Shown here one piece after another: positions 53,584 through 61,759 of a stretch of DNA of 64,000 nt; within the stretch, counting starts at the first letter, position 1; the number at the start of each line of letters is the position of its first letter. Made by a program: the position numbers and the translations under genes. Under the pieces are notes generated by a model that saw only the letters and a list, made by a program, of their open reading frames with translations, was not told the origin of the DNA and did no database searches. Origin of the DNA: BOKV01 sp049289295 (lineage in GTDB: Bacteria > Pseudomonadota > Alphaproteobacteria > Rhizobiales > Rhizobiaceae). The DNA lies in the NCBI GenBank assembly GCA_049289295.1, contig JBATLL010000102.1, forward strand, positions 122,438-186,437, written 5' to 3'.

Positions 53584-53686
53584 CAAACGTTCACACCCCG
53601 GTCGGCACGCCAAGCCGCCAGACTCTACGGGTGAGTTCGTTCCCCACAATCTCCCTGCTGCGAGCCTCGGGAGAGGGGTAACTCTT

Positions 53687-55264
53687 TCAAGTGAAAGCGT
53701 CGGGCATCGAATCCTTTTTCTGCTGGATGAAATCCCGCAGGGCTTCGTCGATTGCCTGATCCAGATTTGGCGGCTGGTAGACATCGAGCCATGAACGCGC
53801 GATCTTGTTGGCCTTCTGGTCCGCCCTCAGCGCGCCCTCGATTTCCCACTGCTCGAAGGAATTGTTGTCGGCGAAGTTCGAAACATGAAACGCAGTCTGG
53901 AAATTCTCCCGCGTATGCGTGCAGCCGAGATAGTGATTGCCCGGACCGACCTCGCGGATCGCCGACATTGCCTGGCCGTTCTCGCTCATGTCGATGCCGG
54001 AAGCCATCTTCTGTGCCGCAGCAAGCTGGTCACAATCCATGATGAACTTGTCGAAGGAAGATACGAGGCCCCCTTCAAGCCAGCCAGCAGCGTGCAGCAT
54101 GAAGTTCACACCGCCCATCATGGCTGGCCAAAGCGTGTTGGCGCTCTCATAGGCCGCCTGCGCATCTGGCAGTTTCGCGCCGGTCAGGGACCCGCCGGAA
54201 CGGAACGGCAGATTGTAACGCCGCGCAAACTGCGCCGCGCCCATCAGCACTTGGGCCGGTTCCGGCGTTCCGAAGGATGGCGCACCCGACTGCATCGAGA
54301 TCGAAGTGGCGAAAGTACCGAAAATCACCGGGCTGCCCGGACGGCAGAGCTGGCCGAATGCAATGGCGGAAGTCGCCTCGCACAGAACCTGTGTCAGCGT
54401 GCCTGCTACCGTAACCGGGCTCATTGCGCCGCCGACAATGAAGGGCGAGATGATCGTTGCCTGGTTTGCCCGCGCATAGACCTTGAGCGCGCCAAGCATT
54501 GTTGCATCCATCACCATGGGTGAATTGCAGTTGATCAGGCTGACCAGAACGCAATTCTTGTCGACGAATTCCTCGCCGAACACCAATTGCGCCATTCTTA
54601 CCGTGTCTTCCGCGCGTTCTGGTGCTGTCACCGAACCCATGAAAGGTTTGTCGGAATAGCGGATATGGCTGTAGACCATGTCGAGATGGCGCTTGTTGAC
54701 CGGAATGTCGACCGGTTCGCAAACCGTGCCGCCGGAATGGTGCATCGCCGGCGCCATGTAGGCCAGCTTCACGAAATTGCGGAAATCCTCGATCGTGGCA
54801 TAGCGTCTGTTGCCATCCAGGTCGCGCACGAATGGCGGCCCGTAGACCGGCGCAAACACAGTGTGCTTGCCCCCGATCTCGACATTGCGGGCTGGATTGC
54901 GAGCATGCTGAGTGAACTGGCTTGGTGCCGTCTTCATCAGTTCGCGGCAAAGCCCCTTGGGCAGGTGCACCCGCTCTCCCTTGACGTCGGCCCCGGCATC
55001 CTTCCACAGCTTCAGCGCTTCGGGATCCTCGCGAAACTCGACGCCGACCTCTTCCATCAGGGTATCGGCATTGGCTTCGATGATATCCATCGCTTCCTGG
55101 GTGAGAATGTCGGTGGGCGGGATTTGCCGGGTCACATATGGCAAGCTGACAAGCTGCGGCACTGAACGCGACTGGCGTCGCGCCGATGCGCCACCTCCCG
55201 CTCCCCTAGACCTGCGGCCAGCTGCAACGTCCCCGCCTGCACCGCCCAATTCCAAATCGCTCAT
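53687..55264 (-). CDS. MttB-family corrinoid methyltransferase (MttB2)
   Basis: A 525-residue MttB-superfamily enzyme, paralogous to the gene at 5033-6571 and sharing long stretches (EVGVEFREDPEALKLWKDAG; CEPVDIPVNKRHLDM). No in-frame amber codon occurs. The ATG at 55264 has AGGAACA upstream. Residues 8-35 are Gly/Arg-rich (GGAGG...GRRSRGAGGGA...RRQSRS). It is divergent from the corrinoid-protein gene across 333 bases and followed by the iron-sulfur protein gene. Substrate unknown; a betaine or other quaternary amine is likely given the family. Confidence 0.88.
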   Translation of the reverse strand: MSDLELGGAGGDVAAGRRSRGAGGGASARRQSRSVPQLVSLPYVTRQIPPTDILTQEAMDIIEANADTLMEEVGVEFREDPEALKLWKDAGADVKGERVHLPKGLCRELMKTAPSQFTQHARNPARNVEIGGKHTVFAPVYGPPFVRDLDGNRRYATIEDFRNFVKLAYMAPAMHHSGGTVCEPVDIPVNKRHLDMVYSHIRYSDKPFMGSVTAPERAEDTVRMAQLVFGEEFVDKNCVLVSLINCNSPMVMDATMLGALKVYARANQATIISPFIVGGAMSPVTVAGTLTQVLCEATSAIAFGQLCRPGSPVIFGTFATSISMQSGAPSFGTPEPAQVLMGAAQFARRYNLPFRSGGSLTGAKLPDAQAAYESANTLWPAMMGGVNFMLHAAGWLEGGLVSSFDKFIMDCDQLAAAQKMASGIDMSENGQAMSAIREVGPGNHYLGCTHTRENFQTAFHVSNFADNNSFEQWEIEGALRADQKANKIARSWLDVYQPPNLDQAIDEALRDFIQQKKDSMPDAFT

Positions 55265-55597
55265 CTGTCTGTTCCTGTTGAGAGGTCGCCCCACCGGCAT
55301 CGTGCCGCAGGTTCACCAATTTGCAGCGCCAATAGCCTGACGTTGCCTGAATTTTGCATCATGGGCCTATTTTGCATGGGAAGGTGGGCACCGGATTTCC
55401 AAAACCGTCACCATGAAGTCGCAGCCGTCGCAATCCTCTTGTACGAAGTCGCATAAAAGGAGGATGGACCATGGCCGAACCTTGCTATAAGCGCTTGGTC
55501 GGCATCGGTCTGGATAATTGTATCAGGCCAAGGCCTTGGGATGAGGCGCGACCGTCGGATTGACGGTCGAGATCAGTGCAAAAGAAGGACGGGAACC
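55265..55597. promoter_or_regulatory. Divergent control region between mttB2 and the corrinoid-protein gene
   Basis: 333 bases with no gene. It holds a direct repeat ATTTTGCAT (55351-55359 and 55369-55377, 18 bases apart), a 12-base palindrome CCAAGGCCTTGG (55528-55539) and a leader hairpin GACCGTC-GGATT-GACGGTC (55550-55568) that ends 29 bases before the corrinoid ATG. No cobalamin-riboswitch B12 box was seen. Confidence 0.55.
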
Positions 55598-56290
55598 ATG
55601 GCGGACGATGATGAAATCATCCTGTCGGAACTGAACGACGAGGAACTCGTCCAGCAGATGTTTGATGACCTCTATGATGGCCTCAGAGAGGAAATCGAGG
55701 AAGCAACCCACATCCTGCTTGATCGCGGCTGGACGCCCTATCACGTCCTCACGAAAGCCCTTGTCGAAGGCATGCGCATTGTCGGCATCGACTTCCGCGA
55801 CGGTATCCTGTTCGTGCCCGAAGTCCTGCTCGCCGCCAACGCGATGAAGGCAGGCATGAACATCCTGCGTCCGCTGCTGGCAGAAACCGGCGCGCCAAAA
55901 CTCGGCTCCATGGTCATCGGCACCGTGAAGGGCGACATCCACGACATTGGCAAGAACCTTGTCGGCATGATGATGGAAGGCGCAGGCTTCGACGTGCACG
56001 ATCTCGGTATCAACACCGATGTCGACAAGTATCTGGCCGCGCTCGAAGAGCACAAGCCGGACATTCTCGGCATGTCAGCCCTGCTGACCACCACAATGCC
56101 CTACATGAAGGTGGTCATCGACACGATGACCCAGCGCGGTATCCGCGACGATTACGTGGTCCTGGTAGGCGGCGCGCCGCTGAACGAGGAATTCGGCAAG
56201 GCAATCGGCGCAGACGCCTATTGCCGCGACGCCGCGGTCGCCGTAGAAACAGCCAAGACATATATGGCACGCAAGCACAACCAGATGTGA
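55598..56290 (+). CDS. Corrinoid (B12-binding) methyl-carrier protein
   Basis: A 230-residue protein of the MtbC/MttC/MtgC type. Residues 1-90 form the helical cap (VEGMRIVGIDFRDGILFVPE); the Rossmann B12 domain has GDIHDIGKN with His115 as the lower cobalt ligand, then SALLTTTMPYM and GGAPLNEEFG. It carries the methyl group between an MttB enzyme and the methyl-H4folate methyltransferase. It is the only such protein in the window, so both MttB paralogues may use it. The ATG at 55598 has AAGGACGGGA upstream. It starts an operon with the membrane protein, DUF1638 and HAD genes. Confidence 0.93.
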   Translation: MADDDEIILSELNDEELVQQMFDDLYDGLREEIEEATHILLDRGWTPYHVLTKALVEGMRIVGIDFRDGILFVPEVLLAANAMKAGMNILRPLLAETGAPKLGSMVIGTVKGDIHDIGKNLVGMMMEGAGFDVHDLGINTDVDKYLAALEEHKPDILGMSALLTTTMPYMKVVIDTMTQRGIRDDYVVLVGGAPLNEEFGKAIGADAYCRDAAVAVETAKTYMARKHNQM

Positions 56291-56295
56291 GTCAG

Positions 56296-56955
56296 GTGAG
56301 CACCCAAACGTCCAGTCTGAAACGGGCATCGGCCTTTTCCATAGCGGCTCTCGCAATTCTGGTCTGCGCCATCGTTGCAGGCCTTGGCGAACCAATCGCC
56401 GGTCAGGAACAGTTCGAGACCCTTTCAGACCCGGCCGCCTATTCGGCCCTGCTTGCCGCGACCGGACCAAGGCTGAGATGGGTGCTTTACATCGACACCC
56501 TGTTCGCGCTTTCCTACACGGCGGCAGTCGGCTTTGCCGCGCTGGCCTATTATGGGCGCAACAGGGCAGTGGCGCTGGTTTCGGGCGTCAGCATCATCAT
56601 CGTGATGTTGCTCGACTTCGTCGAAAACGCCACCATGGCCCACTCTCTCGACCTTGTCGGGCTGCAGGGCCAGGTCACTCTCGAAATGATCCAGCATCAG
56701 GCCACCATCTCGGCAGCGAAATGGCATCTGGCAGCGGCCACCCTGTTCACGGTGAGCTTCCTCCTGCCAGACGAAACCCTGCCTGAAAAGCTGCTCGTAT
56801 GGGGAGCAAGGCTCGGCTTGCCGTTTGCCGTTCCCGCCTTTCTGTTCGATCCATCGGGATTGCGCGAGATGGGAGGCTTGCTGCTTTTGATTTCCATGTC
56901 GGGCGGCCTGCTCCTGCTGGCCATCACCGCGGGCGCGCGCGCCCGATCCGGCTGA
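56296..56955 (+). CDS. Uncharacterised membrane protein of the corrinoid operon
   Basis: A protein of about 219 residues with roughly six hydrophobic segments (IAALAILVCAIVAGLG, WVLYIDTLFALSYTAAVGF, VSGVSIIIVMLLDFV, FTVSFLLP, FAVPAFLF, LLLLISMSGGLLLLAITAG). GTG codons at 56287 and 56296 are both possible starts; the first overlaps the corrinoid stop. It lies 5 bases after the corrinoid gene and 6 before DUF1638, so it is part of the unit, but I do not recognise a family. It could be a transporter or sensor for the operon's substrate; there is no direct support. Confidence 0.75.
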   Translation: MSTQTSSLKRASAFSIAALAILVCAIVAGLGEPIAGQEQFETLSDPAAYSALLAATGPRLRWVLYIDTLFALSYTAAVGFAALAYYGRNRAVALVSGVSIIIVMLLDFVENATMAHSLDLVGLQGQVTLEMIQHQATISAAKWHLAAATLFTVSFLLPDETLPEKLLVWGARLGLPFAVPAFLFDPSGLREMGGLLLLISMSGGLLLLAITAGARARSG

Positions 56956-56961
56956 AATGCC

Positions 56962-57573
56962 ATGGGCGACCAACCGGTCCACGCCCCACGTCGCATTCGC
57001 GTCATTGCCTGCGGCATGATCGCTAGGGAAGTCCTGGCCGTGAACGAGCAGCTGGGGCTCGATCATATTGATCTGAAATGCCTCCCGGCCGAGTTTCACC
57101 ATCATCCCGACAGAATAGCACCGGCCATGGACCGGGCGATCATCGCGGCCAGGGCAGAAGGCTATGAGCATGTCTTTGCCGGCTATGCCGATTGCGGCAC
57201 GGGCGGCGCACTGGACAAGGTTCTGGCAATACACGGTGTCGAACGCATCGCCGGGCCGCACTGCTTTTCATTCTATATTGGCAATGACACCTTCGCCCGC
57301 GAAGGCGAAGAGCACATGATGACCTTCTTCATCACCGATTTCCTCGCCCGGCATTTCGAGACCTTCCTCATCAAGCCATTGGGACTGGACCGCCATCCCG
57401 AACTCATCCCGGTCTATTTCGGAAACTATCGCAAGGCGCTCTATCTCGCCCAGACAGAGGATCCACAGCTGGACGCGCTGGCACGCGAAGGAGCCGGGCG
57501 GCTAGGACTGGAATATGAGCGCCGCCTGACCGGCTATGGCGACCTGACAGCCGCACTGGCGGAATTGAAATGA
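56962..57573 (+). CDS. DUF1638-family protein
   Basis: A 203-residue soluble protein with features of DUF1638: RIRVIACGMIAREVLAV at the start, FAGYADCGTGGALDKVL and GPHCFSFYIGND. Several conserved Cys and His suggest a metal or corrinoid site. Proteins of this family recur near MttB-type methyltransferases, but their role is not established. It is 6 bases after the membrane-protein gene and overlaps the HAD gene (ATGA). Confidence 0.85.
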   Translation: MGDQPVHAPRRIRVIACGMIAREVLAVNEQLGLDHIDLKCLPAEFHHHPDRIAPAMDRAIIAARAEGYEHVFAGYADCGTGGALDKVLAIHGVERIAGPHCFSFYIGNDTFAREGEEHMMTFFITDFLARHFETFLIKPLGLDRHPELIPVYFGNYRKALYLAQTEDPQLDALAREGAGRLGLEYERRLTGYGDLTAALAELK

Positions 57574-58277
57574 ACCGCCTGACCACGATCGGCTTCGATG
57601 CCGACGATACGCTTTGGCACAATGAGCGCCATTTCCGCCTGACACAGGACCGTTTCGAGGCCCTGCTTGCCCAGTATGCGCAGGCCAACCATCTTCATGA
57701 CAGGCTGCTCGAAGCCGAAAGGCGCAACATCGCCCATTATGGCTATGGCGCCAAGGGTTTCACCCTGTCGATGATCGAAACGGCTGTCGAAGTCACCGAC
57801 GGAAAGGTGCCCGCCACGATCATCGCCGAAATCCTGGCTGCCGGGCGTGAACTGATGGCCTTTCCCGTCGAGTGCCTGCCGGGCGTTACAACAATTCTCG
57901 GCGAGCTTTCACGAACCTACCGGCTTGTTCTCATTACCAAGGGCGATCTGTTTGATCAGGAGCGCAAGCTGGCCCAGTCCGGCCTTGGCGATCTTTTCAA
58001 TGCCGTCGAGATCGTGTCGGAGAAAACCCCTTCCACCTACCGGGAACTTTTCCAGCGCCACGGCACCGGACCACAGGCAGCCATGATGGTCGGCAACTCG
58101 CTGAAATCCGATGTTGTGCCAGCGCTGGAAGCAGGTGCATGGGCAGTCCACGTTCCCCACGAACTGACCTGGGCACTGGAACATGCCGATGAACCGGCGA
58201 GCCATTCACGCTACAGGAAGGCGGCCAGCATTACCGATCTGCCAGTGCTCCTGTCGAAAATTACCCGAAATCCCTGA
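57570..58277 (+). CDS. HAD-superfamily hydrolase
   Basis: A 235-residue phosphatase-like protein. Motif I is FDADDTLWHNE (Asp nucleophile and +2 Asp), motif II is in LVLITKGD (Thr), and the later motif is VGNSLKSDV. A YjjG/glycolate-phosphatase-like activity is possible. Its place as last gene of the corrinoid operon (ATGA overlap with DUF1638) suggests a metabolic repair or phosphatase task there, unproven. Confidence 0.9.
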   Translation: MNRLTTIGFDADDTLWHNERHFRLTQDRFEALLAQYAQANHLHDRLLEAERRNIAHYGYGAKGFTLSMIETAVEVTDGKVPATIIAEILAAGRELMAFPVECLPGVTTILGELSRTYRLVLITKGDLFDQERKLAQSGLGDLFNAVEIVSEKTPSTYRELFQRHGTGPQAAMMVGNSLKSDVVPALEAGAWAVHVPHELTWALEHADEPASHSRYRKAASITDLPVLLSKITRNP

Positions 58278-58323
58278 AACTGAAAGACATGCTGCCTGAC
58301 GCAGCAAATGCAGCCAAATGCGC

Positions 58324-59475
58324 CTAGTTCACCGCAAGCCGGTCCGAAGCTGCAGTGCTTGGCGGCTCCTGATGCCATGAACCAGGCCCCTTCAGACCAT
58401 CCGCATAGCCCGCTGCATAAAGCTTGCGCATACGCTCATTGTCGAAGTTCAGGCTTTCCTGGGCCATCGGGATGGAATCGGGAATGGCTGTCAGCCGGAA
58501 TTCCGCTGACGCGCCCCGCGCCACGACGAAATCGCGGTAGATGGTCTCATCCTGCAGGCCGCGCATCAACTCCACGATGGTCTTCTTGGCAATGTCTGCA
58601 AGCTTGCCCGAAACGGGCGTGCTCGCATTATGCCGGATCGTGTTGCCATTGATGATCATGTAAAGCTTCTTCGGTTTCTTGTCCTGCGGGAACATGAAGC
58701 CGGAAACCAGCACCGGGGCTTTTACGCCACCATCAACATGGGCCTGGCGCAACTGGATACCGCGTTGCGGCTTGATATAGACCGGCGCGAAATAGGCAGG
58801 TACGGCTGCAGAGGCGCGCAAGACCTTCTGGAAATGCTGGACTTCGTCGGAGCGCCCGCCATCGGCAATGTCGCCCATGTCCCAGATCACCAGTTCACCA
58901 GCATCGAGGTTCGTCGTCGCGACATAGAGCCTGCGGCCCTTCTTGTGCTCTTCGGCAATCCTGCGAAGCACATCCTCTGTGATGAAGGCCTCGATCTGCT
59001 CCTTCAACGGCCCATTGTCGTAAAGCGAGTCGCCAAGCAGGCCACCCAGCCCCTTCTTGCGGAAGATCGTCTCGTTTTTCTGGGTCGTGTAGAACCGTTC
59101 CATTTCATCGTCATATTCGGGTCCCAGAAACGCCAGCACCGCCATCAGTGCACCGGTCGAAACACCCGTGACAATATCGAACTTCGGCCGCGTGCCGGTT
59201 TTGGTCCAGCCGGTCAGGACACCAGCGCCATAGGCTCCATCAGCCCCGCCGGCCGAAAGTGCCAGCACCGTGTGCACGCCATCATCTTCTTCTGGTGGAA
59301 TTGTTGCGCTGGTTGAAAGGGCTTCGCGCGCGGACACATTGGGGTCCACGGCCTCCATTGGCAAAATCGTGCGGATTGCGGGCGCCTCCTTCGGGCGCTC
59401 GGCACAACTGCTGACCAAAAAAAAGCAAGCAAGCATCGCCGCCGCTAAGGGCGATACCCCAGTCCACCTTGCCAT
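58324..59475 (-). CDS. Patatin-like phospholipase, probable lipoprotein
   Basis: A 383-residue protein. Its N-terminus is a lipoprotein signal with a lipobox (LVSSC, Cys24). The patatin core shows the glycine-rich oxyanion start (SAGGADGAYGAG), the nucleophile elbow GVSTG (Ser) and the Asp of VDGGV, so a Ser-Asp dyad is present. It should hydrolyse acyl ester bonds at a membrane from the periplasmic side. It is monocistronic, opposite to the operons on both sides. Confidence 0.9.
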   Translation of the reverse strand: MARWTGVSPLAAAMLACFFLVSSCAERPKEAPAIRTILPMEAVDPNVSAREALSTSATIPPEEDDGVHTVLALSAGGADGAYGAGVLTGWTKTGTRPKFDIVTGVSTGALMAVLAFLGPEYDDEMERFYTTQKNETIFRKKGLGGLLGDSLYDNGPLKEQIEAFITEDVLRRIAEEHKKGRRLYVATTNLDAGELVIWDMGDIADGGRSDEVQHFQKVLRASAAVPAYFAPVYIKPQRGIQLRQAHVDGGVKAPVLVSGFMFPQDKKPKKLYMIINGNTIRHNASTPVSGKLADIAKKTIVELMRGLQDETIYRDFVVARGASAEFRLTAIPDSIPMAQESLNFDNERMRKLYAAGYADGLKGPGSWHQEPPSTAASDRLAVN

Positions 59476-59754
59476 AACCTCTCCTGCTGCTCCGGATCTT
59501 TTCCCTCGTGTCCGGATGCACCCAGCGCAAAGACTACACCAAAGACGTTAAAATCCAAAGACGCACGCATTTAAAAATTAACCAAGTGTCAACCATGGTT
59601 AACGCGCGCAGGTGCGTGCAAGCCAGTCGTTTTGCCCCTCCATTCAAGCCAGAAACCTGCCTGCGACAGGCAAGCTGGATCATCTTGACTCGGCCCATCG
59701 GATCGGAGACTTTCGCCCGCTGTTTCAGCAGCGAGCAACCGCGCGCACTCCCTT
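59476..59754. other. Divergent intergenic region with possible CtrA-type half sites
   Basis: 279 bases without a gene. TTAACC at 59578-59583 and GGTTAA at 59597-59602 form an inverted pair, the latter reading TTAACCAT on the minus strand, a known CtrA half-motif. AACCATGGTT (59591-59600) is a 10-base palindrome. The element lies about 100-125 bases upstream of the patatin-lipoprotein start. Confidence 0.4.
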
Positions 59755-60234
59755 GTGCGGCCAGATCGGGAAGACAGATTGTACTATTTCGAGGATTTAT
59801 CGCCGGGCCGCACATTCAAGCTTGGCCCCAGATTGGTGACGGCAGAAGAAATCATTGAATTCGCTACGGAATTTGACCCAGCCCCGTTTCACTTGAGTGA
59901 AGAAGGCGGAGCAAAATCCATGCTGGGGCGCCTGTCCGCCTCCGGTTTTCACACCTGCTCGATCCTCATGAAACTGCTGTGCGACTCCTTCCTGCTGGAG
60001 ACGGCAAGCCAGGGCGGCACGGGTGTTGACCAGGTCCGCTGGCTCAAACCGGTCTGCCCAGACGACACGCTGCATGGCGTTGCAACCGTCATTGCAGCAC
60101 GCCCCTCAAAGAGCCGTCCGGCGGTCGGAGTGGTCACATTCAACTATGAACTTTTTAACGATTGCGGTGAGGCGGTGCTTACCATGAAAAGCACTGGGCT
60201 GATCGACCGCGCCAAACCGCAGGTCGTCGCATGA
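59755..60234 (+). CDS. MaoC-type hot-dog dehydratase, first of a pair
   Basis: A 159-residue hot-dog protein. It begins with YYFEDLSPGRTFKLGPRLVT and has the hydratase-type segment FATEFDPAPFHLSEEGGAKS (catalytic Asp/His). Single-domain MaoC proteins hydrate enoyl-CoA; two different ones often form a heterodimer. The start is uncertain: GTG at 59755 or TTG at 59779, the latter with GGGAAG upstream and a more typical N-terminus. It overlaps the second MaoC gene by ATGA. Confidence 0.85.
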   Translation: MRPDREDRLYYFEDLSPGRTFKLGPRLVTAEEIIEFATEFDPAPFHLSEEGGAKSMLGRLSASGFHTCSILMKLLCDSFLLETASQGGTGVDQVRWLKPVCPDDTLHGVATVIAARPSKSRPAVGVVTFNYELFNDCGEAVLTMKSTGLIDRAKPQVVA

Positions 60235-60707
60235 ATCTCCCGCCTTTCTTCGAACCCGGCCATTCGGTCGAAATCGGTTCACATCGTTTCGACGCCGAAG
60301 ACATCGTGCGCTTTGCCACACGCTACGACCCCCAACCTTTTCACATCGACCCCGAAAAGGCGAAAAACAGCCTGTTTGGTGGCCATTGCGCTTCTGGATG
60401 GCACACGATTTCGGTGTGGATGCGAAAACAGCGCGACTTCTCGGCCCAGGCACTGGTGCAGTGGGTTGCAGCGGGAAATCCACCCTACGAATATGGCCCC
60501 TCGCCCGGTTTCGACAATCTGGTCTGGTCAAGTCCGGTCTATGCCGGCGACACGGTGCGCTTCGTGAATACGACAATCGCCGGTCGTGCGAGCAACTCCC
60601 GGCCCGGCTGGTACGTCATTTCGGGTCGCCAGCAGGGTTTCAAGGGCGAGAGCCAGCAGGTTCTTTCCGTGGAAAGCAGCGTCTTCATTCGCTACCCGGC
60701 CGCCTGA
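60231..60707 (+). CDS. MaoC-type hot-dog dehydratase, second of a pair
   Basis: A 158-residue hot-dog protein, partner of the preceding gene. It has the hydratase motif FATRYDPQPFHIDPEKAKNS and SGWHTISVWM. It shares only part of its sequence with the first one, so a heterodimer is plausible. The ATG overlaps the upstream stop. The substrate is unknown; the pair does not obviously belong to the one-carbon pathway and may be a separate unit. Confidence 0.87.
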   Translation: MNLPPFFEPGHSVEIGSHRFDAEDIVRFATRYDPQPFHIDPEKAKNSLFGGHCASGWHTISVWMRKQRDFSAQALVQWVAAGNPPYEYGPSPGFDNLVWSSPVYAGDTVRFVNTTIAGRASNSRPGWYVISGRQQGFKGESQQVLSVESSVFIRYPAA

Positions 60708-60849
60708 ACAAAGCGACCTGCGATAACAAGTCTCGTCGTTTTTGTCTGAATGCGCGTCGCGCGCGGCGTAGCACCGCAATTGCGTTTCCAACAATGTCTC
60801 GCCAGCCTGCAATGTGCAGTGCGGACACACGTCGAGTGCGGAGCAGACC

Positions 60850-61149
60850 GTGGCACAACTAACCATCGTATACTGGCGCGATATTCCGGCACAGGTCATC
60901 GTCAAGGCAGGCAGGAAATCTGCCAAGCGCGAACTTCCGCTGCGCTTCACCGAAGCAATCGACATGTGCGCCATGCGCATCGGCGCGTCAGACACCGACG
61001 CCTATCTCGCAGAATGGCGCCGTGGCGAGCCTGTTGAGGTTTCGGACGATCTTGAAGCCGAGGCCGACAAGGCCGCTTCGCGCATCGAGACAGATTTTCC
61101 GCAGAATGTCCTGGTCGCTCTGGTCAAGAGCGAAGGTCGCAAGCAGTAG
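60850..61149 (+). CDS. Small protein of the 'virulence factor' family beside metV-metF
   Basis: A 99-residue protein (AQLTIVYWRDIPAQVIVKAG at the start; PLRFTEAIDMCAMRIG; ETDFPQNVLVALV). It resembles a short family named virulence factor that is often found before methylenetetrahydrofolate reductase genes in alphaproteobacteria. No catalytic motif is visible. The GTG at 60850 with GGAG upstream gives the compact form. It lies 16 bases before the MetV-like gene, in the same unit, so it may be an assembly or stability subunit of the reductase; that is inference. Confidence 0.75.
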   Translation: MAQLTIVYWRDIPAQVIVKAGRKSAKRELPLRFTEAIDMCAMRIGASDTDAYLAEWRRGEPVEVSDDLEAEADKAASRIETDFPQNVLVALVKSEGRKQ

Positions 61150-61165
61150 CCTCAGGAAAAAGCCC

Positions 61166-61759
61166 ATGAGCGAGCAAAAGCCAATTGTCACGCAGGCCAC
61201 CAAGGTGGCCCAGGCAAAGCCGAAGACGGACTACAAGCCGGCCCATGTCAGCGCTACACGCCGCCAGCAGGGCGGCCACACGGTTCGCCTGTGGTCGGTG
61301 CGCAATTCCCGCGCCCTTGAGTGGCTCTATGCCCGGTTTGCCAACCTGTTCCTGATGCTGCATCCGCTCTGGCGGGGCATTGGCTACAGTCGCGTCGAGA
61401 CGCCGGTCAAGTTTGTCGAGAAGCGCGTCAAGGGTCTGATGTTCGATTGCCGCATGTGCGGCCAGTGCATCCTGTCATCCACCGGCATGTCCTGTCCGAT
61501 GAACTGCCCCAAGCAGCTGCGCAACGGCCCTTGCGGCGGCGTGCGCGCAAACGGAAACTGCGAAGTCGAGCCGAACATGCCCTGTGTGTGGGTGCAGGCA
61601 TGGAAAGGTTCGCAGCAGATGCGCGACAACCAGGCAATCCTCAAGGTGCAAAAGCCGGTTGACCAGTCGCTGCGCGAAACATCGGCATGGCTGCGTGTCA
61701 CCGCAGCTACAGCCGCCGAAAAGGAAAAAGCGGCAGCACATGCGGGAGAAAAGGCATGA
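61166..61759 (+). CDS. MetV-like methylenetetrahydrofolate reductase partner (MTHFR C-terminal domain)
   Basis: A 197-residue protein with a Cys-rich core: CRMCGQC, GMSCPMNCPK, GPCGGV, NGNC and PCVW, eight Cys in about 50 residues. This is the domain that acetogens use in MetV, the partner subunit of MetF, and it should bind an iron-sulfur cluster or zinc. The N-terminal 55 residues are basic. The ATG at 61166 has AGGAAA upstream. It precedes metF with an ATGA overlap, indicating a MetVF complex. Confidence 0.85.
   Translation: MSEQKPIVTQATKVAQAKPKTDYKPAHVSATRRQQGGHTVRLWSVRNSRALEWLYARFANLFLMLHPLWRGIGYSRVETPVKFVEKRVKGLMFDCRMCGQCILSSTGMSCPMNCPKQLRNGPCGGVRANGNCEVEPNMPCVWVQAWKGSQQMRDNQAILKVQKPVDQSLRETSAWLRVTAATAAEKEKAAAHAGEKA

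Noticed and set aside
55265..55597. Cobalamin riboswitch before the corrinoid gene
   Set aside because: No B12-box-like sequence (GCCACTG type) or the expected large fold was visible; only short hairpins and repeats.
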